A DNA stretch of 64,000 nucleotides from the NCBI GenBank assembly GCA_050084985.1, contig JBITNC010000001.1:188914001-188978000 (forward strand), written 5' to 3'. Position 1 is the first letter of the stretch. Every line of letters begins with the position of its first letter. The notes below the pieces were generated by a model. That model was not told the origin of the DNA. It made no database searches and saw only the letters and a list, made by a program, of their open reading frames with translations. Positions 1 through 13,000 of the stretch are shown here, piece by piece. The translations under genes and the position numbers were made by a program. This DNA comes from Nageia nagi. Its lineage: Eukaryota; Pinophyta.

Positions 1-701
1 GACAAATCTAAGCCCAGAATAGCCTAGCATGCACAATTTAGAATTATGGATGCGGATTTGAGATAATAACACCTCAAAAATTTGTATGGGATGTTACCTA
101 GAATCTTGTGACAGCAAAACAAATGAATAACAAACTATTGAGCTTATAAATATAAGCTCTGTATATGAACAAGGGGACCCATTGTTGGAATAAGGAAATG
201 CTGCTATGATTTTGATAGAATGTTACTATGATTTTCGATAGAATGTTGCTGCAATTTTGATAGTATAAAGGTGCATATGTTCTATGAATTATTTCCTTCT
301 TTTTCAGTTATGGAATAATTATTCTATGTTGCATGATTAATATATGAATAGGGTGTGATACTTTATCTTTTAGTGTGTTTATAGAGTCCAAAGACATTAA
401 AGATAGAACAAAGAATGTTGAAGCATGGCTGGTGCACTCTCTTTAGATAAAAGGATCAGAATTCAACCCAGAATATTAGATTTAAATCATTGTTATAAAG
501 ATCATCTTATGCAGGGCATAAGATCTATGTAAAAGACTCCCAAAAGCTATTATAAAATTCAAAAAGCAATATATTTGTTCACACAACTATTGAGGTTTTC
601 ATGGAGAATAATAAAATTAGTATTTTGTTTTAAATCTGGTTTGTCTTTGTCTGTGCATAGGGTTGTTTTTCATGATCACAAATACAATCTAATTGGCCAA
701 A
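1..701. other. No recognisable feature
   Basis: AT-rich sequence with no reading frame, terminal repeat or RNA gene that I can support. It precedes a decayed coding stretch and may be the leader of the same old element. Confidence 0.4.
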
Positions 702-1612
702 ATAGATGAAGAATTAATGTCCAAGATAACTTAATTAGCTCAAAAGGATGCTAATATTATTATTTAAGTAGTTGACCTAACACAAAAGGATTCCTAGATA
801 TCCTTTGAGAAAAATATAATCAATTAGAGGGATGTTGAGCTTGTAAATCAAGCCAACTTAGTGGCTTTAAAATATGAGAATATAAATGCATCAAATCATA
901 AAATCCTAGATTTACATAAAACTATCAAATTCAATGTTATTTTTTTAGCCAATTTAAATTAGAAGTATTGGTACATGATTTCATAGGAGTCCTATATTCA
1001 GTGGTAGACTATATGAAGTGTAGCTATGGAGCTTTTGTTGAGTTATAACCCCACTTGAATAGAGTTCATGCCACCATTGATTCAAAGAAAGAGGACGCAC
1101 AAGAAGTCATTCAAATTATCAATCAAGACTTGAATGCATAACTAAATGTTATGTAGGTGGATAAGAAGAAAGCATTGGTTGAGGTTGTAAGCATTATAAA
1201 TTTAGAGAATATTATCATTGAGGTTCATAAATACAAAGAGGATCTTAAGCAAGAACTTAAAACTGCGCAAGGATAATTGGATGTGGAAGATGTCCTTAAT
1301 TTTTGGAGGAATGATGGCACTTAAATGAATTATACAAAATATGAAGCCTCCATCACCATGATGATTGAGGACATGACTAAGATTGTAGCATGGGAAATCC
1401 CATATCCTAATGAGAATATCTTTACATTTTTCAATAACTTGAGCAATTTATTGATGAAGGTCAAAGAGACTTGTCAAGGGTATAAGGATATATCCTATGA
1501 GAAGGTGAATAGACTACTCATAGTGGAATGTAACTTGGTTACATTTTTGGATCCCCTTCCAAAGGAATGGACCATGGTAGTAGTAGTTTTGAATATGTGG
1601 GAAGGGAGTTAG
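702..1612 (+). pseudogene. Decayed coiled-coil reading frame, family not recognised
   Basis: Two long stretches read as protein on the plus strand: about 702-968 in one frame and 971-1612 in another, so there is one frameshift near 970. The frame from 971 to 1612 is about 214 codons with five stops, most of them explained by a single change in a CAA or CAG codon. The last 95 codons, from the ATG at 1325, are open. The product would be rich in Lys, Glu, Ile and Asn with heptad-like spacing, so a long helical or coiled-coil protein is likely. The C-terminal part (a stretch around PLPKEWTMVV, then WEGS) looks globular. It resembles in style the coiled-coil gag at 61124-62650, so a transposon gag is a fair guess, but I do not recognise the family. 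Confidence 0.45.
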
Positions 1613-3196
1613 TTCAATTTGAGTCCTATGATTTTAGAAAAAATCTATCCTAAAAGTCACCAAATGTATATGTAAATACTAGAATAAAGCATTTTTGTAT
1701 TTTATAAGTGTTATTTTGAGAACTTAACTATGAATTTATTACGTGTGTATTATAGAAACCCTTCTTGAGACTTAGTATAAATTTTAACACAAGAAAAAGG
1801 AGTAATTTTGGGTGCTAACATCAAGTAGAAGAATAATCAGAACACCCATGAAGAAAAAGACCTTTAAATGTTCTAAGTTTAGGAGTTCATAAGTAATGAT
1901 ATCAATATATGATGTATGAAGGACCAATAAATATTATAAGGAAAATTGACCATCATTGTGGAATAATAAGACCTTGATGTTAGGTTTCCAAAAATGTCTA
2001 AGTCCAAGTTGATGAGAGGAATGATGTCAATAGAGGTAAGGAGTAGTATCAATGAAAAAAATTAACAAAGGCTTTAGGAGTTCCTATTGAATGATATCAA
2101 CACCTACTATGAGGAGTGTTGACCAATGAAATAGTAAATAAATAGCTGAAGTAATGATTAAGGTGACATCACTCGAACCATGCAAGTAAAATTTGAACTA
2201 GTTCCAATGGTTGGAAGGGAATGACATCAGCAACATCAAGTCTAACACTTGGGAAGGATTAAGAATTGTAATATGTAAGAAAATAAGGTATGAAAAGCCT
2301 CATATGATTAGTAAGATAAAGCAATGATATCAACAAAATTAACACAATAAGTTTTGCATTGATTCTAGGTATAAGAGAATGATGACATTAGTAACAAGGA
2401 TTTAGACATCCAATAAAGAGGTAGAAGATAGACTTATGCTATGATTAGACATGTAAGAGCCCAAATGGCCAATAAAATCACTTAGAGATATCCCCCAAAC
2501 TAAATATAAATTTATAAGAGGTAGTTATAATGGTAACAACCATTAGAGGAGTCAGCTTGAGGAGGTGAATAGCAAGAGAGTATAACCAAATTGGTAAAAC
2601 CATGCATATTGCATGAAGGGAAAACTTTAGTATTTTGAAGTACTTCTCCAAGCTTTACTTCTAGTTTTCTTTAAAGGCTAGCTTTGATGAAATATAATAA
2701 ACCAACAACCATTAGTAATAGTTAGAGATTAAGTTTAATCAAGTTATTTTAATGCAATTATGCCTATAAATATGAGATAATTCAATGTAATAATGGTTGA
2801 ACATTTAAGTGTTTCCCTCTATGATGTTACTAAGGCTTTTTTTAATACAATTATGGCATGTTTGATCTTTAATCAATTATTTATTCATATATGTGCTTAA
2901 ATAGTTGTGTATGCTTTCATGGATGAATATTGAGTTAGTATTTGTTAGTGTTATATAGCTACTATTAGTAGTTAAGGTGATATAGTTTATGGCTATTCAT
3001 TTATATGTCCTTTCAAATTGTTTTCTTAAGGAATCCTACACTAGTTAAGGATATCCATTTTAATTACTTTCATGTACTCTTGTATCTTATCTCTTTCCTA
3101 AACCCTACTTTTTTAGATAGTAGTGTAGTATACCCTCCCTTGAGAGGATGTTGGCCTAATAGATAAGGTATAAACCTTCATACCTAAGGTTGAATA
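1613..3196. other. Diffuse repetitive non-coding DNA
   Basis: No reading frame. From about 1840 to 2450 phrases built around aatgatrtcaac and ggagttc recur at irregular spacing, giving a worn tandem-repeat look similar to 58400-60500. It could be an old long LTR or the 3' region of a retrotransposon. From 2480 to 3196 I see nothing. Confidence 0.35.
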
Positions 3197-4145
3197 GTGA
3201 GAAGTGGTTCATTCATAGTGACTCGATCGATTGTGATTCATAGGAACGTAGATATTACACAATCTCAATCAATAGTAACTATATATAATTTCATCATCAT
3301 TTTTTTATATGTTGATGATATTATCTTCATGAGTACTTATACCATGTTGACAATTTTTATGGTGAATGATTTTGAGCAAAATAATTTGGATGAAATTCAA
3401 TATTTCCTTAGTATGTAAGTGAAATAGTCATCCAATGGTATTTTTATCACTCAAACAAAGTTTATTGAATACCCTTTTGGTTTGATTTGCTATGAAGGAC
3501 TACAAACTAGTTAGTACACTAGTAGTTGTTGGTTACAAATTTATAAAAGAGGATTCTTCTCCTCTTGTTAATGCAACCTTGTATAAGTCACTTATTGGTA
3601 GCTTGATGTATCTCACAACTATATGAGATGATATTATTCTTCTCCACATGAATCCAATTAGAAAGCAACCAAGAGACTTCTCTAGTATGATATTGACACC
3701 AAAACCTTTTGTCTATGGTATAAAGCTGATGATTTTGAAAACCTTGAAGTATACATAGATTTTGATTGGTCCAAAAGCCTTGATGATCAGAAAAGCACAT
3801 CTTATTATGCCTTTTTATTTGGAAAATACTTAATTTCTTGGAGCAATAAGAAGCAAAATACAATTTCTATTTCTATTGCTGAAGTACAATACATGGTTAT
3901 CTCCTTTTCTTACTCTCAAGCCATTTGGATGGCCATATTATTTGAAAACTTACTAATGGAGATTATCTAGCTTATTACCATTCACTTTGATAACATCAAC
4001 ACTATTTCTATGATAAAGAATCCAATATTTCATTGTTGGAGTAACAATATTTATATTTACCATCATTTCATGAGTGAAGGATGGATTCATTGAATTCAAA
4101 TTTTATAAGTTTAAAGATCAGCTTATAGATATATTCACTAAATAA
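3197..4145 (+). pseudogene. Ty1/copia reverse transcriptase to RNase H remnant
   Basis: The C-terminal third of a copia polyprotein, unrelated in sequence detail to C1/C2. The reverse transcriptase active-site motif YVDDII lies at 3308-3325, followed by the usual DLG-like stretch (DEIQYFLSM). About 3588-3610 reads YKSLIGSLMYLT, the copia motif between reverse transcriptase and RNase H. At 3759-3970 the RNase H part reads DFDWSKSLDDQKSTSYYAF and then SNKKQNTISISIAEVQYM, and the end of the protein is IDIFTK near 4140. Frames change at least twice and several stops are present. It is a fragment: the 5' two thirds are missing. Family knowledge: this order (YVDD, then RNase H, then FTK) is copia, not gypsy. 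Confidence 0.85.
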
Positions 4146-5718
4146 TTGATAAAAGATTGATTCCTTAGTCTCTAGAATCAAATTAGATCAAACCATTGAT
4201 ATTAAGGGGAAGAATGAAATAAAATAATGTTCCATGATTTGAACATTCAAATTTTGATATAAAAAAATTTATCTTGTATCTTTCCCATCAATGGCTACTA
4301 CCAAATTACTATTCCAACTACCTTGAGATTTTAATGCCCACAATATTTATGATCTTAGTGTTATCAAATATTCTTTTATTGTAAGAAAATGGGAATATAT
4401 ACTCTCATATATATGTTTTTCTTACCTTGGGAAACTTTTTTCATTCCATAAAAAAATTTATAGTGTCAAACACTCAATCTCCTTTCTCAAGATATGTATA
4501 AGGATGAGGTCACATTATATTTTAATAATCTTGCATTCATTTTGCAATAATAATAGTAAGATATTTTGCTTTGCAACACTTTTTTGTGGCTATGTGGTAT
4601 GCTTCCATTTTCTTTGGTGTGTTTTTATGAGAAAACACTTGTAAATATTTTTATAAGTGATCTAAAGAAATACCAAAGTGGTAATTATCTATTTGGTGGT
4701 ATTTTAACTAGGTGGTTACTTATTAGTTTCTCTTTTTATGCGATAGATTTTGGATATTTTGTAGTTATCTTAAATAAATTTTTTTTTATTAGCTTACTTC
4801 TAGAGGCTATAAATTTTATTCTAGACCTCCTTTTGATGTGATTATTTTTATGTTGGATATTTGGTTTCAATACCTTTCCAACCTTATATAAATCACAACA
4901 CTTTAAGTTTGAATTACCTTCACAATTTCTTGACCTACACTTACGTAGTCCTACTTAGTAAGCCCTATGGAGTGCTTTACTTCTAGTAAATTTTTTATCC
5001 ATATACTCTTCTCTATATGTTCTTGATCCTTCACCATTCAATATTGAATTTCATTTCATTTCTAACAATATATAAAACTCCTATATTCTAATAAATATTG
5101 AATTAGTTACAACACTTTTATGTGACTACATTTAGCTAGATCCATCTCTATCCTAGACCTAGCTTTCATATCTATCCTGAAGAATCATAAATTAGCTATG
5201 ATCATTTTACACACTTTATTTGGGCACATGATTACTTTCAATTTTTATCTTAGGGGAAACAAAAGATCCTCCATGCACTTTCCATGGGGAGATCATTAGG
5301 TTGACATCACAAACCTTCCACCTAGATGTCTTCTTTTGGTTCATCATTTTGGTATGTATTTATTATTATGATTCATGACTATCTCTATTATTAATTTCTA
5401 TAGTTTATGATAATATCTATTAGTTAATTTAATCATATTTATCTTCATTGTTATATTTCAAGCTCATGATTGTACGTCATATACTTAACTTTCTATATTT
5501 ATCATGTTCACTAACAAGGGGGAAGGTACTTTATCATTATCAAAAATTATTAAGATTCCTCATATCACTAAAGATTGGCACAAACCCTTTTGAATATCTA
5601 AACCATTGTAGGACCTTTTATCATTTTCACTTTTGCAATTTCATTTTTCTTTAAATCCTTTATATCAAATAAGGTTCATAAGTAAACCCAAATTAAAAAG
5701 GAGAACATAAAAAAGATA
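4146..5718. other. Copia 3' end with possible polypurine tract, then unassigned DNA
   Basis: Just after the copia RNase H end, AAGGGGAAGAA at 4203-4213 is placed like a polypurine tract, so the 3' LTR of that old element should begin near 4215. No partner repeat was found in the window. The open frame at 4566-4841 is a low-complexity hydrophobic translation of AT-rich DNA and I do not believe it. The rest, up to the C1 insertion, shows nothing. Confidence 0.4.
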
Positions 5719-5723
5719 AAAAT
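5719..5723. repeat. Target-site duplication of C1, left copy (AAAAT)
   Basis: AAAAT immediately before the 5' LTR of C1, matched exactly by AAAAT at 30435-30439 right after its 3' LTR. Confidence 0.85.
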
Positions 5724-6222
5724 TGTTGGAATGTATAATGCATTATTGTAAAGGTTTTGTAATAATATTCTATGTAAATTCACTAATACTTGAGCATATC
5801 ATTTGATACCTTGAGTATTTAAATGAATATGATAATGTTACTTATCCTACACTCCATGTCATGAGCATGCCCCTTGGGTAAAAGAATGTGCATATCATGC
5901 TTTTGCACATTGGATAAAAGGGTGATCCAAAGAGGGATTTTGGCCTATAAATAGAAGGCTCCCTCTTTGTGATCATACATAAATTGTGAAGTAAATTTAT
6001 GCTATAGGATAGAAATATAAGAGTTGAGATTAGGAGGATTTTAAAAGAGTTGTATTTGTGATTGAAGTAAAGATCTAGTTAGTGGATGTACTTCTAGTTG
6101 GAGGAACCACTTACATCTTGAGTTACTTTATGAGATTGCTTTATGAGTTATTTAGATGTGTTTGTGAGATTTCAAGAGATCTTGGTTGTTTAAGAATTAT
6201 CTTGTTAGTGTTAGTTCCTTCA
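5724..6222 (+). repeat. C1 5' LTR
   Basis: 499 bp, TG to CA ends. A TATA box (TATAAATA at 5946-5953) sits mid-LTR, about where U3 should end. The equivalents in the other copies are at 9763-9770, 25611-25618 and 30158-30165. The primer-binding site expected at 6226 is missing: here AATT is followed directly by CTTTGAAGG, while C2 has about 13 more bases including the tRNA-complementary core. Confidence 0.93.
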
Positions 6223-6439
6223 AATTCTTTGAAGGGTCCTTTTCACATCCTTGATTTGGAGACTCATCTTCAACTTGGAGATCTTCATTCTTCTCTTTAC
6301 TCTTCATTGTTGAGGTAAAATTCAAGAGAAGGTATAAAATCCTCCTTCTTAATTTTTTTTTAATGATACTAACATATTATTTTCTATGTGTTAGTTCCTT
6401 TTTAAGAAAAATATGATTAAAATAGCATTATAATGCAAT

Positions 6440-6445
<6 letters not shown>

Positions 6446-6482
<37 letters not shown>
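6446..6482. repeat. AT dinucleotide microsatellite
   Basis: Uninterrupted alternating AT run of about 37 bp in the C1 leader. Confidence 0.95.
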
Positions 6483-6485
<3 letters not shown>

Positions 6486-7956
6486 CCTCTCATATTAATT
6501 GTAATTTTTTTTTTAATTGCTTAGTACTTTGACATATTTTCTATTTAAGAGGATAGTATACAAAATTTCTTTTCACCTTATAAGGCATTTTTATCCTTTT
6601 TTTAAGCTTGCTTAAAATACAAGGTTGCATTTTTTTTTATGATAAATATATATGTATTTTTTTTATTTAAATATGTTTTACATTATACAAAAATTGTATA
6701 AAATATTATTTAAATCTATGTGCCTGTATTTGAATGTGAGCTTCAATGGGCTAGGCAAATTAATTTTTTCAAAAAAAAAAGGAAGGGAGGAATTTATTAT
6801 TTATAACAAATATATATAGACATAAATATATATTTTTAAAATACATTGATCTTTGCTAGCTACAACTAATGGAAAATTCTTTACAATAATCTTTGATGTT
6901 TATGTCATGTCTCCTTTCTTCTCCAAGGTTGATGTAATTTTGTTCTACCAAGTCTTTGTTGGCTACACTTTTCTAGGATTTTCTTGGTCTCTATTGGTTG
7001 TTCTCTCTATCTTGTGAGCTCTTTTGACTCCTTATCACCCTCTATCCTCAACGCATGACATATCCAATTGACCTAGCCCTTGTAGCCCTTCGCAATGCAT
7101 CTTCTCCTTTCCACCTAGCATAGACTCTTTTCTACATCTAAAACCCTACTCACTCCTTGGTTGTGCTAGTCAAAAGGCCCTTGTGACTATTCAATAATTG
7201 GCCCCTTGTGACTAGTTAGCTTCTCTTCCTCCATGTCCTTCTTATTTTGGGTGCGAAAGATCAAGCAGCTCCTCCATTCTCATGTAGCTCCTTCCCACCT
7301 TGTATGGATTTTTTTTGGCTCCTAAAACCTCACAAGGCCTTTTTATTCTCTATTTTGACATGGTTATCTTACGAGATATTATGGCTTCCTCCCCACCAGT
7401 CTATTACTTCACCATAACCTCCTTTGATCCTACACCTCCCTACCGGCCCCTCCTATCCCTTCCAACTCTATGGGTTCATTGCTTGCATTAAATTATTTTT
7501 TAACCTACTAGCATTAATTATTTTTTAACCTAATAGCATTAATTTTTTTGATGAATCCCTTGGCATGGAATAAAAAGTTAAAATTTGAAATTAATGCTCT
7601 TACATGGAGTATAGATCTCCATTTTTCATTTAATTCTTGCTTGAATTAAAAGTTAGCTTATGATAATTTCTCTTTACTTAGGTAAGTGTAATATAAATTT
7701 TTAAAGTAAAAACTAAAATAATATTACTTTGCATATTTTTTTTTAAAGTTAAAATACACTTAATTGAGTATTGATCATCTTACTTATAAGATTATATTAA
7801 AGCAAAAAGGGGGATAATTTGTTATATGCTTAGAAGTTAGTTTTTAAGACAAAATTAGTTTACTATCTTAGGGGTTATTTTTAAAGTAAAAGGAGGGGGA
7901 AATATTTGTAAAATTCCTTTACTTTAAAATTTTTAGGGACTTAAATTTTTTAAGTT

Positions 7957-8100
7957 AATGATACATGCTTAACAGTTAAATTTTTAAGTTAATGATGCAT
8001 GTTTTACTTAAATTTTTAAGACGATGATGCATGCTTAGGACTTAATTTTTAAAGTTAAATTATGCATGCTTAGGATTTAAATTTTTTAGTTAAATAATGC
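7957..8100 (+). repeat. 34-bp tandem repeat in C1 leader
   Basis: About four worn copies beginning near 7957, 7991, 8024 and 8058. Each has the core ATGATGCATGCTTAGGACTT followed by AAATTTTTAAGTTA. A more decayed version occurs in C2 at about 12060-12300. Confidence 0.7.
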
Positions 8101-8914
8101 ATTCTCCTTATGTTTAAATTTAATTATTGCTTGCTAAGAATGACTTATGCAAAATAAGGAAATGATGCATATTGATTTAATTGTTTTTTCAAGCTATGGA
8201 ATGATGCATAAAATCTTAAGTTATTTTTTTTATGCAAGAATGGAATGACCTTATACAAATAAGGAATGTTGTAAATATGTCCTTTAATGGTTAGTAAAAA
8301 AACCCATTAAACATTTAGGTTTCAAATTTTTAGATGGATGATGTTTTATTTATACTCTTTACTTCATATTTCATTTTTTGCTTCATTTGGTTATGCAAAC
8401 AAAAATGCAAATGTTGATATGAGCAACCCCCTAAAATGAACATATACGTATGTACATTTTGCAACATGACTTGTTTGGAGATCCATGAGGTGAGGACAGG
8501 TGAACTAGAGCCTTTAATTTTGATGCTTCAAGTGGTGAAAAGTTCATACTTCTCAATTACCCTTAAGTCCTTTGTTGGTCTAGATTTAACTCTAATAGGT
8601 GGATAGGTATGTGTGTAGTGATACCACATATCCATAGGTCCATTCAGAGATTATCCTAATAACCTAAGAGGATAACTTAAAACCTAATCAAGATTAATAA
8701 TTTGGTCAATCCAATAAACATCATAACCTTGGAAAATAATAGGTACTTCTTCTTGTGAGAGTATAAAATTGACCAATGTGAACTGGTTGAGGATTGGTAG
8801 TACTTGGGCTCCTCTTGTGTGGGCATCTAGGTGAAGGCCTAATTTTAAATAAAAAAATAAGTCTCAATAATGTCACTCTACATCTACAATTCTTAAGATG
8901 AAAAATGTATTTGG

Positions 8915-9541
8915 AAGAATCCTTTTTACCTAAACACATTCTTGATCATTCTAACTTTGAGATTTGAAAACCTCGAATGAGAGTTGAGTTGCAGGCAAGG
9001 AAGATTTAGCAAATAGTGAATGAGAACCTTGTACCTCCTATAGATGAGAAGGCACTAAATTCTTACAACACAAAGAATAAATTGGAAACCTCCATGATTT
9101 ACCATACAATTTTAAATGATGTGCTCCTGATAATTTTCTCTTCAACCTTAATAAAGTATGGAATAAGCTTAAGCAAATCCACCTTGGTTCAAGCTTTTCA
9201 AGAAGGTTTACCATTCTCTAAAAGTTTCTTTAATCTAATCAAGAGAAAGATGAAAATATGGCTATCTACTTGAATAAAATCATTGACCTAAAGACCCAAC
9301 TTGTTGCTTGTGGTTGCAATTGGATCAATGATGAGTTCATAATTTTCATCATTCTTCAAAGCCTTTCTTCAAAGTTTGAAAAATTTGTAACGATTATGGA
9401 CACAAGGCTTGATGATGATGAAGAAATATTCTCCCTTGAGAAACTTTATAGGCACCTATTGAAGCATGAGGAAACCCTTAACAATAAGGTGTTGATTTCT
9501 TCTTTTAAGGATAATAACGTTGCTCTTGGAGCAACCAAAAT
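8915..9541 (+). pseudogene. C1 gag, 5' half (UBN2-type copia gag), split by C2
   Basis: Copia gag N-terminal region. Frames at 9016-9273 and 9258-9569 give stretches such as NENLVPPIDEKALNSYNTKN and AIYLNKIIDLKTQLVACGCN, close to the C2 gag. The last gag codons (GATKI) run straight into the TG of the C2 LTR at 9542, so the annotated end of that open frame is LTR sequence. The remaining gag resumes at 25900 with the codons for LFKKKFNHQKK. Relative to C2 the start codon region is lost through a 161-bp deletion. There is at least one frameshift near 9255. Confidence 0.88.
9537..9541. repeat. Target-site duplication of C2, left copy (AAAAT)
   Basis: AAAAT before the C2 5' LTR. The right copy at 25895-25899 is AAAAC, one transition away. 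Removing the element and one copy leaves ACCAAAATTCTTTTCAA, which matches the uninterrupted C2 gag at about 13771-13787. Confidence 0.85.
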
Positions 9542-10045
9542 TGTTGGAATGTATAATGCATTATTGTAAAGGTTGTATTAAATATTCTATATAAATTCAC
9601 TAATACTTAAGGGTATCATTTGGTACCTTAAGTATTTAAGTGAATATGATAATATAACTTGTACTACACTCCATGTCATGAGCATGCCCCTTGGGTAAAA
9701 GGATGTGCATGTCATGCTTTTGTACATTGGATAAAAGGGTGATCCAAAGAGGGATTTTGATCTATAAATAGAAGGCTCCTATTTGTGATCATACACCAAT
9801 TTGTAGAGTAAAATTATGCTATAGGATAGAAGTGTAGGAGTTGAGATTAGAAGGATTGTAAGAGAGTTGTATTTGTGATTGAAATAAAGATCTAGTTAGT
9901 AGATGTACTCCTAGTTGGAAGAACCACTTTACATCATGAGTTACTTTGTAAGATTATCTTATTTGTGAGATTTTTAGATGAGTATTATGAGATTTCAAGA
10001 GATCTTGGTTGTTTAAAAATTATCTTGTTAGTGTTAATTCCTTCA
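9542..10045 (+). repeat. C2 5' LTR
   Basis: 504 bp, TGTTGGAATG to CCTTCA. TATA box at 9763-9770. Confidence 0.93.
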
Positions 10046-10048
10046 AAT

Positions 10049-10060
10049 TGGTATCAGAGC
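10049..10060 (+). other. C2 primer-binding site
   Basis: TGGTATCAGAGC, three bases after the LTR. This is the sequence complementary to the 3' end of initiator methionine tRNA used by most plant copia elements. Confidence 0.92.
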
Positions 10061-13000
10061 ACCTTGAAAGCTCCTCTTCACATCCTTTAGGCAGAAGTTC
10101 TTCTTCAACTTGGAAGTATTCTTTTTTCACCCACAACCTTGTGAGGTAAAATTTGATAAGGTATAATCTCATTTTTTTATTGGGGGGGGGGATTATATTC
10201 ATTATAATACTAACATTTTTTTTAATGAAATATGTTACCCCTTTCTTTATGGTCATAATAGCCATATAATGCAATTTTTTATATATATTGTTGTATACTA
10301 TCCTCTTAAAAAAAAGAGCTAGTTTTTTGAATCTTATAAGATTATATAAAATATAAGGTCATTTTTTTTATAAAAAAAAGGAGGAGAGGGAAGTAAATTT
10401 ATTGTCTCTTTTTAAGGAACCCTGATATAATCATATGCTAATTTTATATTCGAAAATAAAATTATTTATTTACAATATTTTATTTTTCAAAATTCATCAA
10501 AAAAGGGAGAAAGGGGGAAGTACATGTACAATATATATATTATATTTATATATATATATACATATTAAATATATGAATTTCAATATTTTTTCAAAAATAG
10601 GAAGAGGGCAACATTACATTTTAATCCTTTACATTTTTTATGGATATGAGCAGCCTTGTGCATCAGGGAGAATAGGTACTATTTTTTTGGATTTTTTTTT
10701 CAAGTTGTATGACCCCTTTTGGGCATATGTGTTCTTGACCAAACCAATGTGTGTCCCCTTCTAGGTATTCTTAATCTTATTTTCATGTGGATCTGGGTGT
10801 TCTCAACCTTGCCATTGCATGGTCCCCTTCTAGGCATTCTCAACTCTATTTGTTGCAATGAATCCACTTGTGACTTCATTCTACCACTCCAATGCTATTC
10901 ATCGCTACCCAATAGCCTCTCATGGCCTCATTTTTCCCCTCACTTTACTCTCCAGGCTCTTCACCTTGCAATTTTATTAGGACCTAGCGACCCCATGGTC
11001 TCCACACTCTTGTGCTATCCATTATTGTTCTCATAGAGCCTTTTGCATCTATCACCCTCTATGGCTTCTCCCATCCTCCTATGATCATGATCCTTCCTAG
11101 GCTTCTTTTACTCATGGCCCCTCAACTGCTACTCATTACCTCTTTTGCTCTCCTTCGCTAGCTAATAGTCATGTTGCTTACTTGCCCCTATGTGGTTCCT
11201 CTAATCTAGCAATCTTCACCTGACAAGCTTGCACCCTCCTCATGTGGCTTTAGCCTCTCCTCTACTTGCATGTGGTATCTCTCAAACTCACTGACCACTC
11301 CTTGCATGGCTTCCTCACAAACAAATTCCTCTTTGGCTCCAGCATGTACATACTCCTCTTTGCGCATAATAAAACATTTTTTATTTTTCTTCTCTTTTCT
11401 ATCAAAAATTTGAGCTATCTTTTTTTTTGAGTGGAAGGTAAGCATTTATTTTTTCTTTTCTTTGACAAGAAACCCTTCCTTTTATCTTAACATGCAAGTA
11501 ATCAGATAGAATTAAATGCATCTCCTTTTAATGCATCCTCAACAATGTATACTCTTTGGTAAGAGGAAAGAGAGGTCATCATCATTTTTTAAGAGCATTT
11601 ATTTTTCCAAAACACTTAATTATATCTAAAATCTAACTTAGAGTATTCTTTAAGGATTACTTGGAGTGCTTGGATAAAAATGCATTTATTATATTTGATT
11701 TTTTCTCTTAAGTATTAGTAAGAGCATAATGACCTATTAAAGGCTTACTTAAATAAAGAAAGTTAATAGTCAACTTAAATACTCACTCATTTTTTTTTAC
11801 TTAACTTTGGAAGGTAAAGTTAAGTAATTATGAACATTCATGTCTTAAAATTGAATAATTTTAGAGATAAGTATTACTTTGTTGATATTAGCATTAAAGA
11901 GATTTTTTTTTAAAGGGGAGAAACATTGATGATTTTACTTAACCTTTAATTTCTTATGCTTATAAACCTTATTGTCTCTCATATATGCTAAGTATTTATT
12001 ATTTTTTAAAAATGAACTTATGCAAATTAAAAGGATGAGGTATGCTCCTTATTAATGATACATGCTTAAGAACTTATATTTTAAAGTTGGATACTTAATT
12101 TTTATAATGCATGCTTATTACTTAATTTATTGGAATGATGCATGCTTGTTTAAAATTTTTAAAGCTATGAGTATGATGCTTTTTAATACTTAGAGCCCTT
12201 TTTTTTTGCATGCTCAAGGACTTAAATTTTTTATGTTAATGCTTAGGACTTAAAATTTTTTAAGATGCATGATTATGACTTAAAAATGCATGTTGAGTAT
12301 TTATCCTTATGCAAAGTATGGAATAGACCTATGCAAAATAATGGATGATGTAAAGATGTCCTTTAGGAGTTGGTTACAAAACCTATTAGACATTTAGGTT
12401 TCAAACTTATGAACGGATGATGTTTTATTTATGCTCTTTTATTTCATATTTTGTACTTTGATTTATTTGCTTATGCAAATAAAAATGAAAACATTAATAT
12501 AAGTAACCTTTAAAATGAACACATCTACATGTACATTCTGTAACATGACTTATTTGGAGAGCCATAAGATGCAGATAGGTGGATTGAATCCTTTAAGTCT
12601 GATCATTCAAGTGGTGAAAAGTTCATACTTCTTAATTGCCCTTGAGTCCTTTATTGGTCTGGACATAACTCTATTAGGTGGATAGGCATATGTGTAGTGA
12701 TACCACATGTCTACATGTCCATTTAGGGATTTACCTAACAACTTAAGAGGATAATTTGAAACCTAATCAAAATTAATAATTTGATTGATCTAATAAACAT
12801 TGAAATGTTAAAAAATAGCTAGTACTTCTCCTTGTGAGAGTATATTGCTACCTAAGTGGAAATGGTTGAGGATTGGTAGTACTTGGGCTTCTCTTATGTG
12901 GGCATCCAAGTGAAGATGTAATTTTAGATAATAAAATAAGCCTCAATAATGTCACTCTACATTTATAGTTCTTGAAATGAGAAATGTATTTGGGTACCTG

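Larger units (their letters stand above)
6223..8914 (+). other. C1 long 5' leader
   Basis: About 2.7 kb between LTR and gag without a convincing reading frame. It is unusually long for copia, but the sister copy C2 has a matching 3.1 kb leader (10061-13150), so it is a family trait. It holds an AT microsatellite, a pyrimidine-rich block at about 6900-7490, a 34-bp tandem repeat near 8000 and, at 8280-8900, sequence collinear with 12350-12980 of C2. The open frame at 7300-7491 lies in the pyrimidine-rich block and is probably chance. Confidence 0.75.

Noticed and set aside
4566-4841. 91-codon hydrophobic open frame.
   Set aside because: AT-rich composition gives Phe/Leu/Ile-rich translation; no motif or coding context.
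9258-9569. Gag frame ending GMYNALL.
   Set aside because: The last nine codons are the start of the C2 LTR; the true gag part stops at 9541.
10435-11445. Several open frames in the C2 leader, including a Glu/Lys-rich one on the minus strand.
   Set aside because: They sit in the pyrimidine-rich leader and mirror its composition. C1 has no matching frames at the same place.
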